A stretch of DNA of 64,000 bases, from NCBI GenBank assembly GCA_944472155.2, contig OX235272.1, positions 10,648,354 to 10,712,353 on the forward strand, in the 5' to 3' direction. Within the stretch, counting starts at the first letter, position 1. Each line of letters starts with the position of its first letter. The DNA is from Trichobilharzia szidati. Taxonomy: Eukaryota; Platyhelminthes; Trematoda; Strigeidida; Schistosomatidae. This document shows positions 34,085-45,689 of this stretch, in pieces. The notes beneath the pieces are model-generated. The model had not been told where the DNA came from. It saw only the letters and a program-made list of their open reading frames with translations, and did not search any database. The position numbers were made by a program, and so were the translations under genes.

Positions 34085-34400
34085 AGATTTTTATCACGAG
34101 GTCATTAAATAGACTAGGAAGTACTTAGCAGCTGTTTCATCCAAGTTTGGAGATTTTTAGCAGTCAACACTCACAATCCCACCGGGACTCGAGCTAAGGA
34201 CTTTCGGGTTATAAGCACTTGTGTTGTAATTCAAATAACCCCGGAATACTAACTTTGTGAACTCGTGATATATATGTAGATATGTATCGCTGGCTTCACC
34301 AGTGTCATGGATTAGCACCCGCTTCATCGTGACATGGCAGACCCCACCAAGGAGCTTTCCAGTTTTTAAAATGATCTCCTCTCTAAATAGTGTCGGTTCC
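34085..34400 (-). mobile_element. Family B repeat, degenerate
   Basis: Minus copy; ribozyme relic near 34115-34175 keeps GATGAAACAGCTG but its core reads CTAAAAA. Confidence 0.5.
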
Positions 34401-35214
34401 TGACGAAAATCTAACATATTTGGAATAAGTCCAAAATCCCCAAAATTATTTTATCTAATAAAACTGTTTCTTAAAGTATGCTACCGAGAAAACATTTAGT
34501 ATTTTAATTATTTTTCAATTTGTAAACACAAAATGTTTATGATCACTATTAATTTTCCAAAACTTCATCTCTTCCTATTTATTATTATTATTGTTATTAG
34601 CCAAAACCGGTTTTTAAAAAAACAATCAATAAAGCTTCTTTAATCTTTTAACCAATAGGATGATGTCCTTTATATAGGTGGGAGATGATGCTGTAATTTG
34701 ATTGGATAATTCGAATCATTCACTAAAATAATTTAAAATGCACTTTTATCACTTTTAAACAACCTTATTTATTATCCCTATTCAGTATCACCCTAAGACA
34801 TGGTGCAAACAACCCACTCCAATCTGAAATAGTAACTTAAGTCTGATTATATTTCATGAAGTTTAAGAATCCCGACTTGTTCTTGAAATTAAATTTCACC
34901 TTCACTGTGAAAGTTAGTCATTCAGTAGGATTGTCTTAATTAAAGCAATGGCTTTCACACATTACCTATGTCTACTCGCCTTGAGCCTATATGCAGTAAA
35001 AACCTGTTTAATAATTACATACAACAGGTGTTATGATTTCTCGTTGTAGGATGAATTGTTTATAGTGTTATTCATTCTAATGATACAGAAAAATTAGTTT
35101 AAAAATGAGTCTGGAATCAGAATTTGAAATTGAACATCGTTATTTATGGATTACGAAAGATTCGATACATATTTAGACAACAGATGTGCATTATATTATA
35201 TATATATTTATACT
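34401..35214. other. No recognised feature
   Basis: AT-rich; short (tta)n tract near 34578-34590. Confidence 0.5.
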
Positions 35215-35509
35215 TGTGGTGAACTGGGTTATGCGACAGACTAGGAGAAGGGAGTGCGAAGACGTGAATAGGTTGGACTGATAAGAAGACTCCATTTAGA
35301 AGATCTGGATTTCGCTTGTGGATGATTTATGTCTAATGTCACAAAAACTCAAAGACTTACAGACAAAAACCAACAAACTGGCAGAAGAGCCTAGCAAGCA
35401 GCGAAGACAAGACTCCAGGTGAACACAGGGGAGATGAAAGTGATGAAGATGACCAACCAATCACCAACAGCAACAAGCACCAATCACCATCAACGCAAGA
35501 AAATTGAAA

Positions 35510-35948
35510 AAAAATGAGAAATCGTGACCAGTAGGGTACAGCAAGTTGGGTGTGAGGACAAATACTCGCCGAAGGCATTGGTTAGGGGTCGCGCTATGTC
35601 GTGAATTGGCAGAATTTAGAATTCATGGGCCGGCGGCCATTGGATCGGGTCCTAGTGGCTTAATGGTCTAGGAGTTCACCTTGTAACCAGAAGGTCGTGG
35701 GTTCGAACCCCGGTGGGTGCGTACTGCTGAAGAGTCGCAAACTATGACGAAACAGCTGTCCAGTACTCCCAGGTTTTCCAATGGTTCTCTAACCAATGTC
35801 AGCTCATGATGAAATCCTGTAACCAATCAAATTCCTACAAACCAACACTTGAATATCGATGAGATGCTCACTAGCGACTGGTTTTATTCAGGTAGTGACC
35901 TGGGGTTCTAGTGAGAAGTCGTGACCAAAAGGGTGCAGCAGGTCGGGT
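35510..35948 (+). mobile_element. Family B unit inserted in RTE, with redundant ends
   Basis: A 36-bp block starting 'tgagaaatcgtgacc' at 35515-35550 recurs at 35912-35947, giving a unit of 397 bp. It is flanked by TTGAAA (35504-35509 and 35949-35954). Inside are the tRNA-like part ('aatggtctaggagttcacc', GGGTTCGAACCCC) and the ribozyme 35721-35766. Confidence 0.75.
35721..35766 (+). ncRNA. Hammerhead ribozyme, family B, intact by consensus
   Basis: GTACTG, CTGAAGA, GTCG, loop CAAACTA, TGAC, GAAA, CAGCTG, TC, CAGTAC. Stem I has six perfect pairs, stem II four (one G-U), stem III is the CAGCTG palindrome, the core fits CTGANGA, and the cleavage triplet is GTC. Predicted cut between 35760 and 35761. 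The best candidate for an active ribozyme in the window. Confidence 0.8.
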
Positions 35949-36639
35949 TTGAAAGAGGTTACTCCCTTCACTTTCCTGCCTAGGCAGTATCATTTCAAAA
36001 ATTTAAAACAGTTAGTCCCTTTTTCAACTGCAGGAAGAACGAATGAGAATGTCAAAACCAAGATGGGAAAGGCTAGATACAGTTTGGAAATCTTCAGCAC
36101 AAAGAACAAAATTCAAATTTTCAGTACAGATGTTAGATTAGCTGGTACTTCTAGATGGGTGAGAAACTTCGCAAGCGTGTCACGGAAAGCACTTTTAATA
36201 GGCTGCCTAAGACTTCCATCAACAGCTGTCCCCGTCGCTGGATCAGTACTGAAAATCAAATGGCCAGTCGGTCGGCCTGAAAGAATTACCAACAAGAAAC
36301 TCGGTAAACGAACTGATCAAGAACTAATTGCTCACCTGCTGTGTAGAGGAAAATTGACATGGATAGGAAACACGCTGAGAGTCTGTCGAATGACGTCGCT
36401 AAACTAGAAGGTCACAACTCAAGTGGAACGTGAAGGGCAAACTACAATTTCGGCACCCGAGGAAGATGTGGAAGAGATCGTTAGAGGAGTCGGTGACAGT
36501 CCATGAGTGATTGTGGGGCCAGTTGTAAAGTATTGGAGGGAGCAGGACAAAATCGAGATGATCCACCGAAGCCTTATTTTCCACTCTGATAATAATAAAT
36601 ACAGTGGCCTGCTTAAGACGTGGGCTATCAGAAAACGTC

Positions 36640-36910
36640 TACCATTATATTGTACACAATTGCCGTTGCTCAGTTTGTTTTATTCTATTAAAATATGGCC
36701 TTGAATGGTGTTTTCTACTCTCGCGAGTATTTAAAGTGTCTACTGTTGTCCTGCTGATTTGGAAATTTCTATTAAGCTTAAAAATAAGCGAAATCGTTGA
36801 TGGAATCCTATTCCAATATGCGTGACAATTGTTCCTGAGATTTTTAGAACAAACTGTTACTACCTGAGTAATAAAACTAATTACCCACAGTCTTCAATTA
36901 TTTAGCTAAT
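36640..36910 (+). repeat. Dispersed repeat X, copy 2
   Basis: Near-identical over long runs to 56380-56480, for example 'ccttgaatggtgttttctac' followed by 'tctcgcgagtatttaaa'. The later part ('aataaaactaattaccc') matches 57180-57195. Confidence 0.7.
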
Positions 36911-36985
36911 ATGAGGACTTTAGGTCTCAAAAGTACTACTTAGAATAAAGCTATTATGCATTATAATAAAGGTATTTTGCATTTC

Positions 36986-37092
36986 CCGATGAATGAATGA
37001 AAACGTTTCACTATTTAATGCTGCTGCTAATAGCATTATCAAAGTGGTATTGTTAAATCAGAATTTACAAAATCTCAGCTCATATATAACAA
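36986..37092 (-). repeat. Inverted-repeat arm with hammerhead-like relic
   Basis: Reverse complement of 37685-37830: 'gaatgaatgaaa', 'gctaatagca', 'ttatcaaagtgg' and 'cagaatttacaaaatctc' recur inverted. The minus strand reads TTGATAATGCTATT, loop, AATAGTGAAACG. Likely a Penelope-like end. Confidence 0.55.
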
Positions 37093-37339
37093 TTTAATCT
37101 GGTATCCTACCTAGAAAGCTTGAAAAATCATCAACCATTGGTCTACATGCGACGCTAAAGAATCAGGCCACAAAATTAATTTCGACAATATTGAAATCAT
37201 CATCCAGAAAAATTTCAGAAATCAAAAACAACATTTTTTTGTTTTGATTGCAGCTTTATGCCACACCGTATTTTCAGTACAAGTATGGAATTTTCAGCAT
37301 GGATATCGGTAGCCCAAATTTTGCAGGCCGACCATAGAT

Positions 37340-37410
37340 ATCGGGTGTGCGTCAGCAGGGGATCGAACCGCGGACCATGTGCATGGTCGGCGAGAGTCCT
37401 TACCCCTGAT
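37340..37410 (-). mobile_element. Family D head fragment
   Basis: B-box RC 'gggatcgaaccgcg' and the 'accatgtgcatggtcggc' stem of D. Truncated on both sides. Confidence 0.55.
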
Positions 37411-37684
37411 ATCAGAAGGAATTCATTTCAAATGGAATCCAAATTGTCTGAATAGGAATGATAGACTAAAACAGAGTTTAACCTGGTAACAACAACCCCC
37501 TCCCCCATGAAGCGACAAAATCAACACGGACTTGATAAGCAATTTCATTATGCAAACACACACTGCTTTTATATAATTTTATACACTTATTAAATCCAAC
37601 AATCTACACCTGGTTTTGTTACATTTACCAGTTGGCCAACTTGACGAAAACGCAAAAATGACCCTATTCGGAGGGACGATGATA

Positions 37685-37830
37685 AAGTTGTTATATATAA
37701 GCTGAGGAGATTTTGTAAATTCTGGTTTAATAATACTACTTTGATAAAGCTATTAACAACAGCATTAAGTAGCGAAACGTCAGTAAAAACAACAATATTG
37801 TTTTGCTCTTTTTCATTCATTCATTGAGAA
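37685..37830 (+). repeat. Inverted-repeat arm with hammerhead-like relic
   Basis: Plus strand reads TACT, TTGATAA, AGCTA, loop, TAGC, GAAA, CGTC, AGTA (37732-37785). Stems I and II can form; the core differs from CTGATGA at two positions. Resembles the compact hammerheads known from Penelope-like elements. Confidence 0.5.
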
Positions 37831-38414
37831 ATACAGAAAACCTTTATTGTAATGAATATCATATATCCAAAGCCCAAATATTTTTTCAAACTGTTAAAAG
37901 TGAACTTGGTTTGGACACATATAAAGCTATTATGATTATTGTTATTAATATTACCACTCCTGAAACTTCAAAGCTAAAGACTGAATCCATATACGGCAAT
38001 AGGCAACTCAGAGATAGATCTATTGGTTCATTGTTCACTGTGATCAGTAGATAAAGGGTATTGGGGGGGGGGCAGGGCGTGCGTGTGTATTGATTTAGTG
38101 GATAGAAATGAAACTGAAAACGAAAACAACAAACAATCCAGCAGATAACCAAACATTTGTTTTTTCTGCTTTCTCATTTTGTGATTATTCTGCTACGATT
38201 AGATAAGATTTTGATCGGATCAATAAAGTCCTATTCCATAGAGAATACAAACAATCAATCAAACAAACAAATAGTTCTATTTATAGTTAAGTTATTGCGT
38301 GAGTGAGGATTTCCAAAAATAGAGAAAAAAAATATAAAATTGATCCATCCATTCATCGTATTCTGCATCATTGATCAGATAATTTAAAATATCGGTATTT
38401 CCACCGTACGGATG
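37831..38414. other. No recognised feature
   Basis: AT-rich; G-run near 38060-38075. Nothing supported. Confidence 0.5.
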
Positions 38415-38545
38415 CACAAGTTGTGACCAGTGAGATACAGCAGATCAGGTGATGGCGCTGGCTAGTGGTTGCACTATATCATGAATAGGCAAAAGTTAGA
38501 ATTCATAGGCCATCAAAATTGGGTCCCAGTGGCCGACTCCTAGCT
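38415..38545 (+). mobile_element. Family B fragment
   Basis: Contains 'gaccagtgagatacagcag', 'gttagaattcataggcc' and 'gggtcccagtggc'; no ribozyme. Confidence 0.5.
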
Positions 38546-38739
38546 TAGAAATACGGAGTGAAGTGGTAGAGCTCGTCGACCACTTACTTCCCTTATTTGG
38601 GAAGTTACGCCAGCCAGTGCCAGTGGATCGATCACTGACGAAATCTCAGCACGGATACAGAAGGCTAGTCTCACATATGCCACATATGTCTTGCTCAGCA
38701 GTCCACTCCATCCTCCTTTATGCCTAACTGTGAGACATG

Positions 38740-39455
38740 GCCATTGAGGGTGGAAGACATGAAAAGACCGGCTAGCCGTCTTTGTTCAAACATGTCTGAT
38801 TTCTGTATGACTCAGAGTAGACGCAAGCGTCATCAAAAGCATTGCCAACAGACTGCAAATTTTTACCAGCATCTACCTTCACTCAATACTAGAGATTAAT
38901 TGTCTGGCCGTAAAGAATAAGCAACAAGGAACCCTGCAGTGCAATCGACCAACTAAGAACCTATTGCGCAATAAATATGGCGAAGGAAATGCAGATAGAT
39001 TGGATACATACTGAAGAGATCGTTGGTCGTTAAGCGGTAGGACGCTCGCAGACCATACATGTGGTCTGAGGTTTGATTCCCCTCCGGCGCACATCTTTAC
39101 CCTCCCCCAAGCCGGTTTTAAACCAGACAAGAATAATGCAGGTTGGGCGTGAGGCTAAAAACCCCACCCCGTGGAAACATAACACCACTGCCACTGAAAC
39201 TTCACAGCTCCAGCTTGAAGCCCTATGTTACACTCGGAACGTAGAGGAATAAAATTAAAATTTTTAACATGGAGACACTGTTGAGTAATGTCACTCACCA
39301 GAGGATCCTTCAAGTGGAATCCGAATGGCATACAATTAGCAGGATGTAGCTACGTGTGTGAAACGGGGGAGATCACGTAAGAAGGAGATGAAAGCTTACG
39401 GGCAGTCATGAAGTCACGCTATAAAAACCGCACAGAACAGGATGAAATAGGTGAA
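38740..39455 (+). pseudogene. RTE-like LINE 3' part, interrupted by D
   Basis: RTE sequence at 38740-39014 and 39262-39455 ('aacaaggaaccctgc', then 'gatcacgtaagaaggagatg'). It stops at 39455, where a family C array starts. Frameshifted throughout. Confidence 0.65.
39015..39261 (+). mobile_element. Family D SINE nested in RTE
   Basis: Head 'gttaagcggtaggacgctcg', B-box 'ggtttgattcc', 3' end 'gaacgtagaggaataaaat'. No clear target duplication seen. Confidence 0.65.
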
Positions 39456-39975
39456 GCAAGGCTCCTTGCCGATTGCCTCCAACCATCTAATATCAATGAT
39501 TCACAGTGCACCTTTACGACAAGCCACCTAGAATAGTGGCTTCATTGCAAATATGACTGATAGAATTCAGTCTGCACCAGACACCAAGGACTAGACACAT
39601 TACACTTATTCCTGATTATTATCCAATCAAAAGTATCCAGTACAGTCCTACAGGAGGTCAGTCGCGAGCCTGAATAGCTCAGTGGTAATGTCTCTGACTG
39701 CAGCACTGGGTGATGCGGGTTCGAATCTCAGAAGGGACATCAGTTCCTTCAAGGTTGCAGATACGCCTTGCTGATGTGTGCCAACTATCAATAAACCTAG
39801 GTCCAAGGCTTTCTACCGATTGCCTACAACCATCTAATAACAACAATCCTGAGTATACCGTAATGGCAAGCCACATAGTGGCCACAGTGCAAACATGACT
39901 GATAGAATTCAGTCTGCAGTAAACAAAGGACTAGGCACTTTACACTAGTTACTAAGTGCTGTTCAATCAATAGTT
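39456..39975 (+). mobile_element. Family C array, about 1.5 units
   Basis: 'tgactgatagaattcagtc' occurs at 39554 and again at 39896, a period of 342 bp. The tRNA-like head (39668-39735; 'aatagctcagtggtaatg', GGTTCGAATC) is followed by a hammerhead at 39765-39810 with perfect stem I (GCCTTG, CAAGGC), CCTAGG and GTC, but core CTGATGT and TAAA for GAAA. The array begins within a few bases of CAAGGC, the sequence just 3' of the predicted cleavage site. Confidence 0.75.
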
Positions 39976-40319
39976 GTGCTATTCTAGCGAAATATTCCAT
40001 TAAGAGTTTGTTTCTCCTGAATATTATGATTTCCCAACAGAGTAACTGGCTTGATGTTTAAGTCTATTCCGGGAGGAGAGAAAAATACACGCAGTTTAAA
40101 TGGCTGATTAGTGAGATCATGCAGAAAAAAACAACAGATAAGCCCGCCCACGCCTTTCCGCCTATTCCCTTCATTCAAAATCAGGATATACAATTGGGTT
40201 AGGCGGAAATTATTTGCAAAAGACATCAACAACCAATATGAGATGCTAAATGGTAGATGAATCAATAAAATAACAAAATGATAAGCTGAGTACACTTTAA
40301 ACTATTCAGCCTTTTATTT
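39976..40319. other. No recognised feature
   Basis: Non-coding; the 103-codon minus frame here has no recognisable domain. Confidence 0.4.
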
Positions 40320-40815
40320 ATTAGATTGTGAATAGCAGCGCATTTCTTCCCATTTAAGACTCATCAGCTAGTAAGTGATAGTGTTCTCGCCGAGACTCGA
40401 ACCTTGCACCTCTCCCCCACTATTTCAAACACTTAAGCGCGTAGTTACTAGACTAGTAAGTCCACGACAGCTACCTCTTCTGCAAATAGTATAAGTTACC
40501 ATTTGTTTTAAACTCAGCCCTCACCTTCCTATTGATTGACTGGATCGATGTGTTCAGTTTCTGTGAACACGCCAAGACTCAATGGGAAAATCATTAGCCA
40601 CTCACTGGGGATTGTAGATACATCCAGCTGATCAGCGGGTCCCAGTTTCGGAGCGAAATGTGCATCGAAACTGGGTCCCACCGCTAGTCACCATCCACCC
40701 AATGACATCATATTCGTCCTTAGACCTCTTCAAAACGTTTGTACTACGAGTGAGTTGACATGTCAGCAGAAATCAAACATTTTGGTTCAGTTAATCAACT
40801 GGAAAAGCCAAAAAT
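40320..40815. mobile_element. Family A inverted pair
   Basis: Minus copy 40320-40570: core CTGATGA kept near 40362-40371, stem II damaged. Plus copy 40575-40815: 'catccagctgatcagc', 'gagcgaaatg'. The two face each other through the 'attgattgactgga' part. Confidence 0.6.
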
Positions 40816-40904
40816 TGATTTCAACAAAATACTGCTAATCATTATTTGATAAAATTCATTTGAAATTTCGTCATGTTTGGAAGATGGCGTAAGTATATTT
40901 CGAA

Positions 40905-41340
40905 ACGTTTGAGTTTAGTCCTACCCTGTGGGTACACCACTGATGGGTTCAGCTAACGAAAGAGTGAAACCACGATTAACTAATACCACTATTTTGGTGT
41001 GAACAGTTATCAAATACTTATATCCACCAATCAGTAGTACATAAAACCATGTGATTGTGGGTGCTTGCTTTGTTGGCATTGTGGGTGCCAAACAGACCAC
41101 ATTAATAATGTTTGCGACCATTGCTTCTGGATCTAAATCTCGTTGAGAACACCGTTGTCAAATAATGTACTACTGATTGGCCAAGATATGAGTAGTTGTA
41201 TGCGACTCACGTCAACCAGTGAAAGTGCCTGTTAGCTAACCAGCGAGACCGAGGTGATTTAAGCATCTGACGACCGTTTCAGTCATTTGGGGTCGAGGTG
41301 ATGGGTGATGTACCCGGTTTCCGACTCAGTTCAGGTAGCC
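40905..41340. repeat. Family G repeat
   Basis: Plus hammerhead-like string near 40929-40985 (TACACCA, CTGATGG, GAGTGAAACC) and an inverted one near 41262-41325. Between them 'aatcagtagtacat' and 'tgtactactgatt' face each other. Confidence 0.5.
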
Positions 41341-41589
41341 GAATCATTTGTGAGTCGGTGGCATAGGACGCTTGCCGACCATGCACATGGTACGGGGTTC
41401 GATCCCCGGCCACAGACGCACTCCTTTACCTCGCTGAGCCAGAAAGAATGTTGGTGAAGAGGAAAGGTTTGGCATGAGGCTAGCGACCCCATCCTGTAAA
41501 ATAAACACTGCTACAGAAACTTCAAGCCACTAGCTTGAAGCCCTATGTTCCACTGGGGAACGTGAAGGAAAGAAAAAAGCCGAATCATT
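41338..41589 (+). mobile_element. Family D SINE with target duplication
   Basis: Element 41349-41578 with 'ggtggcataggacgcttgcc', GGGTTCGATCCCCGG-type B-box and an A-rich end, flanked by the 11-bp direct repeat gccgaatcatt (41338-41348, 41579-41589). It interrupts a family G copy. Confidence 0.85.
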
Positions 41590-42034
41590 AGCTGAAACCA
41601 TCCAGAACTTTAGCTAGCTACTTACCTGGACAAACTGGTGGTAGGTACCATAAGCCAAATTCACAGTAGCATTTTTCATACTCAAATGTGTGAAACTAAA
41701 TAATATACGAAATGAAATCAAAAAACTCAGACACAAACTCAAATGTAATCAGTTAATATTGCTGTACAACACACTGTGTGATTTATCAAAATAAAATCTT
41801 ATCCATAATGGAGTTATACTCTACCACAGTGCCCAAGTTTTATACTTATATTTCTTCATACCGATTTTATATAAACACTCTACTGTTTTCTCATTGGCAT
41901 TCCATTGTGCACTTAGCCCACTTATCACGTAATTCCAACCTCTGCCCCACTTTTTCCAATTATACATTTTCTAGAAGCTTTTACCAATTTCTAGTTGGTT
42001 TTATGAATTCATTGTTAAGTGTAAGAAACATTTT
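41590..42034. other. No recognised feature
   Basis: The 95-codon plus frame at 41778-42065 is hydrophobic and AT-biased and runs into a B repeat; treated as chance. Confidence 0.45.
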
Positions 42035-42775
42035 TCAAGTTTGGTCACGGGTTGATATCAGTTAGAGAACCATTGGAAAACCACCAGGGAGTACTGGGTA
42101 GCCAGCTGTTTCGTCCTAGTTTGGGACTCATTGACAGTGGGCACCTACCACCAGTGTTCGAACCCAGGAGTTTCCGTTTACAAGACAAGCTAACTCGCAG
42201 ACAATTCAGCCACTGACACCTGACTCAATGGTTAGCCCATGAATTATAACTTCTACCAATTTGTGATTCTGGCACGACTGCCAGCAGCCAGTGTCATAGC
42301 TGGAGAGCATTTTTCCTCACTCAAGACTGAGTGAACTCCATTGCCGGTAACGACTTCTTACTAGAACTCCAGTCAACTTCATCCTTCAGCCAGTCACCAT
42401 CGGGCGTCAAATAAATTTCAAAGAGTGAATTTTGTATGGATCTGGTTTGTTTTTTAAGTTTGGTCACGGATTGATATCAGTGAGCTCTATCCGGTTGGAA
42501 GTGATGATAAATAATTACTGCCGATGAGATAGGCTGGTTCCAGTCGCGCTAAAATCGCAAACCGGTAGGAGTTAGAATTCACGAGCTAGCCATTCATTCG
42601 GGACCCAGTGGTTGAATGGTCTACGAGCTTTACTTGTAAATGGACAGTGCTGAGTTTGAACCCTGGCGGTCGGCATGTGCTACCGGTGAATCCCAAAGAA
42701 GGAAGACGAAACGACTTTAGAGTACTCCAATACCGGTTTTCAATGGTTCTCTAACTAATATCAATCTGGTTTTAC
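42035..42775. mobile_element. Family B repeats
   Basis: Near-complete minus unit 42035-42440 (ribozyme 42095-42150 with GTCC, GGAC, GAAA kept, core TCAATGA) runs directly into the start of a second unit (42441-42490), which switches to a plus fragment (42580-42775). Confidence 0.65.
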
Positions 42776-42782
42776 CCTAAGA

Positions 42783-44960
42783 GAAACAAGAAGAAAGGTG
42801 AGAATAAAGAGGATGGTCGGTAGCAGACAAGATAACTTTAGCCAACTGCTTGCGAGAATTGAAGTGTCTATTGACAGTAATGCCAGCTAGTGCAATCAAA
42901 GGCGCACCACTAACCCTATTTACAGTCTTCAGTGTTCTCCATAATATGATATAGTCTTTTTTGAGAAATCCGGGGAGGAATAACGGTGAACAATAAAGGA
43001 GAATGGGCAGAATACATGAATTAAGAAACTGTAAGAGAAGACTTAGGGTTGAGTTATTTCAGCAGAAAGTTTCAACTTCTTTGTGTAATAAGTCAAACGA
43101 AAGATATTTTCTTAGAAATCAACAGGATATGAGACGACCAACAGAGGAGATTCGAAGAGAAACTGTTGTTGAGATGAGAGATATTTGACTTACTTTCTAA
43201 CACAATGACTTCAATATTATTATATAAATCATATGACTCGATCAGTCTACTGAGGTCTTTTCCACATGTGAGACTGAGATATGACGATCAGAGAGATTCA
43301 GTTTAAGACCAATTAGGTGAGACCATTCATTGGTTATCTTCAGATAAGAATCTATTCATCATGTCAGAACAATCTAATGCAGGAAGAACACCTGGGACAG
43401 AAATAGTTAGATCATCAGCATATATATAAACTGTCATTATTATTAGTCTACATTGAATACAATTCACTTGTGATGTTACGATCGAAATGCTGACAAAAGT
43501 ATACAAGTGTATCACTTATTTTAAATTATTACCAAATTTGGATATAAATCAAGAATAAGACTCGATGCCATACACACCAAAGTTATATGGGGGAATTACT
43601 TCAAGCTTTATTTTTTTCCCAAGTATTTGTAATCCATCCAAAACATACTTGGGTTTTTTGTTAATGCGATGTCAATATCTCTATATTTCTTGATGTGCTC
43701 CATTGAATGACTAGTTATCATATTGTTCCCACAAACTAAAGACAAAAAGGACTGCAACCATATAATTTAACCATACACCAAATTTATGTAATTTAAATAA
43801 TACTTATCCATGCCTGTACAATTGGTGTGTCCTAAACAGGTAGGAAAAATGTATTTCATTAAATTACTATTATTAAATATGCTTACTAATCGTATATGTA
43901 ATTTATCACATTGATGATGCCTGTAAACTGGCGTCCCTCATGTACAAAATGAGAATATATTATGATTATTATATTTAGTGAAATTAGTTTTGGAAGAATA
44001 TGGAAGGTCATGCAAAAAAGGGATAAAAAGGGAATGGAGAGAGTAGTGCACAAAGCCTTGAGGCACACTAGTCTCCGTTAGCACCGAAGTAGAGCGCTTT
44101 CAATTCCAAACAGTATGTTGTTTCCTATGCAAAAAATAAGAAGACAGCCTTTTTGTGACTCAGGACTCAGTGTTTACTGAAATCAGCTTGTTTAGTCCTT
44201 ATTTGAGACTCTTCATCAGGACACATCCATAACTCCATCAGGGATTCCAACTGTAGCGTCTGATAACCTTAAAATTCAACGTCATCACTGTTTACTTCGA
44301 CAAGACGACATTTAGATGGATTCAGTTTAAGACCAATTAAGTGAGACCATTCATTCAGGTAAGAATCTATTCCCAAGAGTTTTCGTTTGTAAGGATTAAA
44401 TTTGTTTTTACAAGTTTGACCACAGATTGATGTCAGTTAGAGAACCATTAAAAACCACCAGGGGTACTGGACAACCGTTTCGTCCTAGTTTGGAAATCAT
44501 CTACAGCACGCACCCACCAACAGGGCTCGAACCCGGGACCTTCCGGCTACAAGGCAAGCTAGCTCGTATACCATTCAACTACTGGGACTGGAAGGTTCTG
44601 GGTTCGAACTCTGGTGGCGGGTACATACTGCCGATGAGTCTCAAACTAGGCTGACAAAACAGCTGTCCAATACTCCCTGCTGTGTTTTCAATGATTCTTT
44701 AACTGATATCAATCCATGGTCAAACTCGTAAGAATATATTCATCAAATGTGGGCCATCCAATGCAGGAAGAACAACGGGGACAGCTATGGTTAAATCATC
44801 GGCATATTTAATGAAATTAGCTTCTGAATGAATACGGAAAAATGGCGCATCATGGATCCCACCAATAAGAATAAAGTTGAAAATTATTAATATACATGTG
44901 TATCGATCAAAACAGATCAATATTGAATATATATTGATTGCCTTATATATATTTATTTAT
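42783..44960 (-). pseudogene. CR1-like non-LTR element fragments
   Basis: Minus-strand translation gives YADDLTISVPGVLPALD (near 43380-43430), YADDLTIAVPVVLPALD (near 44755-44805) and the C-terminal block FLKKDYIILWRTLKTVNRVS (42900-42960). The C-terminal block matches the plus-strand element at 49165-50100. The two YADD copies show that parts of two elements or a duplication are present. A B insertion splits the upstream part. Confidence 0.7.
44359..44741. mobile_element. Family B composite insertion with target duplication
   Basis: A 355-bp insertion (44373-44727) flanked by gtaagaatctattc (44359-44372) and gtaagaatatattc (44728-44741), one mismatch in 14. It consists of a minus B part to about 44588 and a plus B part from 44590, joined inside the tRNA-like segment. 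Both ribozymes are damaged (plus core CCGATGA). Confidence 0.75.
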
Positions 44961-45685
44961 AAACACATAATAATAATAGGTTATTGTATTCCTTAAAATA
45001 ATTGTAAATAAAGGCAGAGAATCAAAACAATTTAATACACAATTTTATATCTACATACACCAACAAATATAAACAAACATGTTGATTGACCTAATTGTGA
45101 TTAATTCCTTGTCATTGTTGTTGTTTTTGTTGTTATTGTCGCGCAGATTTTGTTTATTATTATTATTCTTATATTTGTCCTTATTTTCTAGATAACATTG
45201 AATACCACCGGCGAACACTCGCATACATACGTGCAAACACAATATTTTTCAGAAAACATGTCTGGTCAATCCACAAGTTTTTGAGGCTTGAATTAAATGA
45301 TGAATATTAGTACACAATTGCAGGGTAGATGTGAAAAAACCAACATTATGACTCATAACATTTTTGACCTTAATTTATGTAAGTTTATGTAAATACGTAT
45401 ATTATGAGGTACTTCATTCACTTCAATGACCTCGAGATACATTATATCTGATGAATAAACTTGTATGAACAAGTGTGTCCTCAGATTACTCATATTATAC
45501 TCTTAATGAGTACTTTTCAGTGCTTGTTTTAACGAAAAAGATGTGTTTGTTATCAGCATGACTCAAATCTTTAAATCCATCATATAACACCTGAGTCTTG
45601 ATACTGTGGTGTGCTAAACCTTTTACATTAAAAGTGATCTCAGATACTTTGTGTCATCGTGACTGCACAAATCTTTAGGTGTCTC
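44961..45685. other. No recognised feature
   Basis: AT-rich with (ttg)n/(att)n tracts near 45110-45180. Confidence 0.5.
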
Positions 45686-45689
45686 ATAT

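Larger units (their letters stand above)
35215..36600 (+). pseudogene. RTE-like LINE split by a family B insertion
   Basis: RTE sequence at 35215-35509 (RT palm to the 'caccatcaacgcaag' block) resumes at 35949 ('tttgaaagaggttactccc') and runs to about 36600. At 63285-63320 another copy reads across the same point without interruption. Same subfamily as 18545-19985; no intact frame. Confidence 0.75.
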
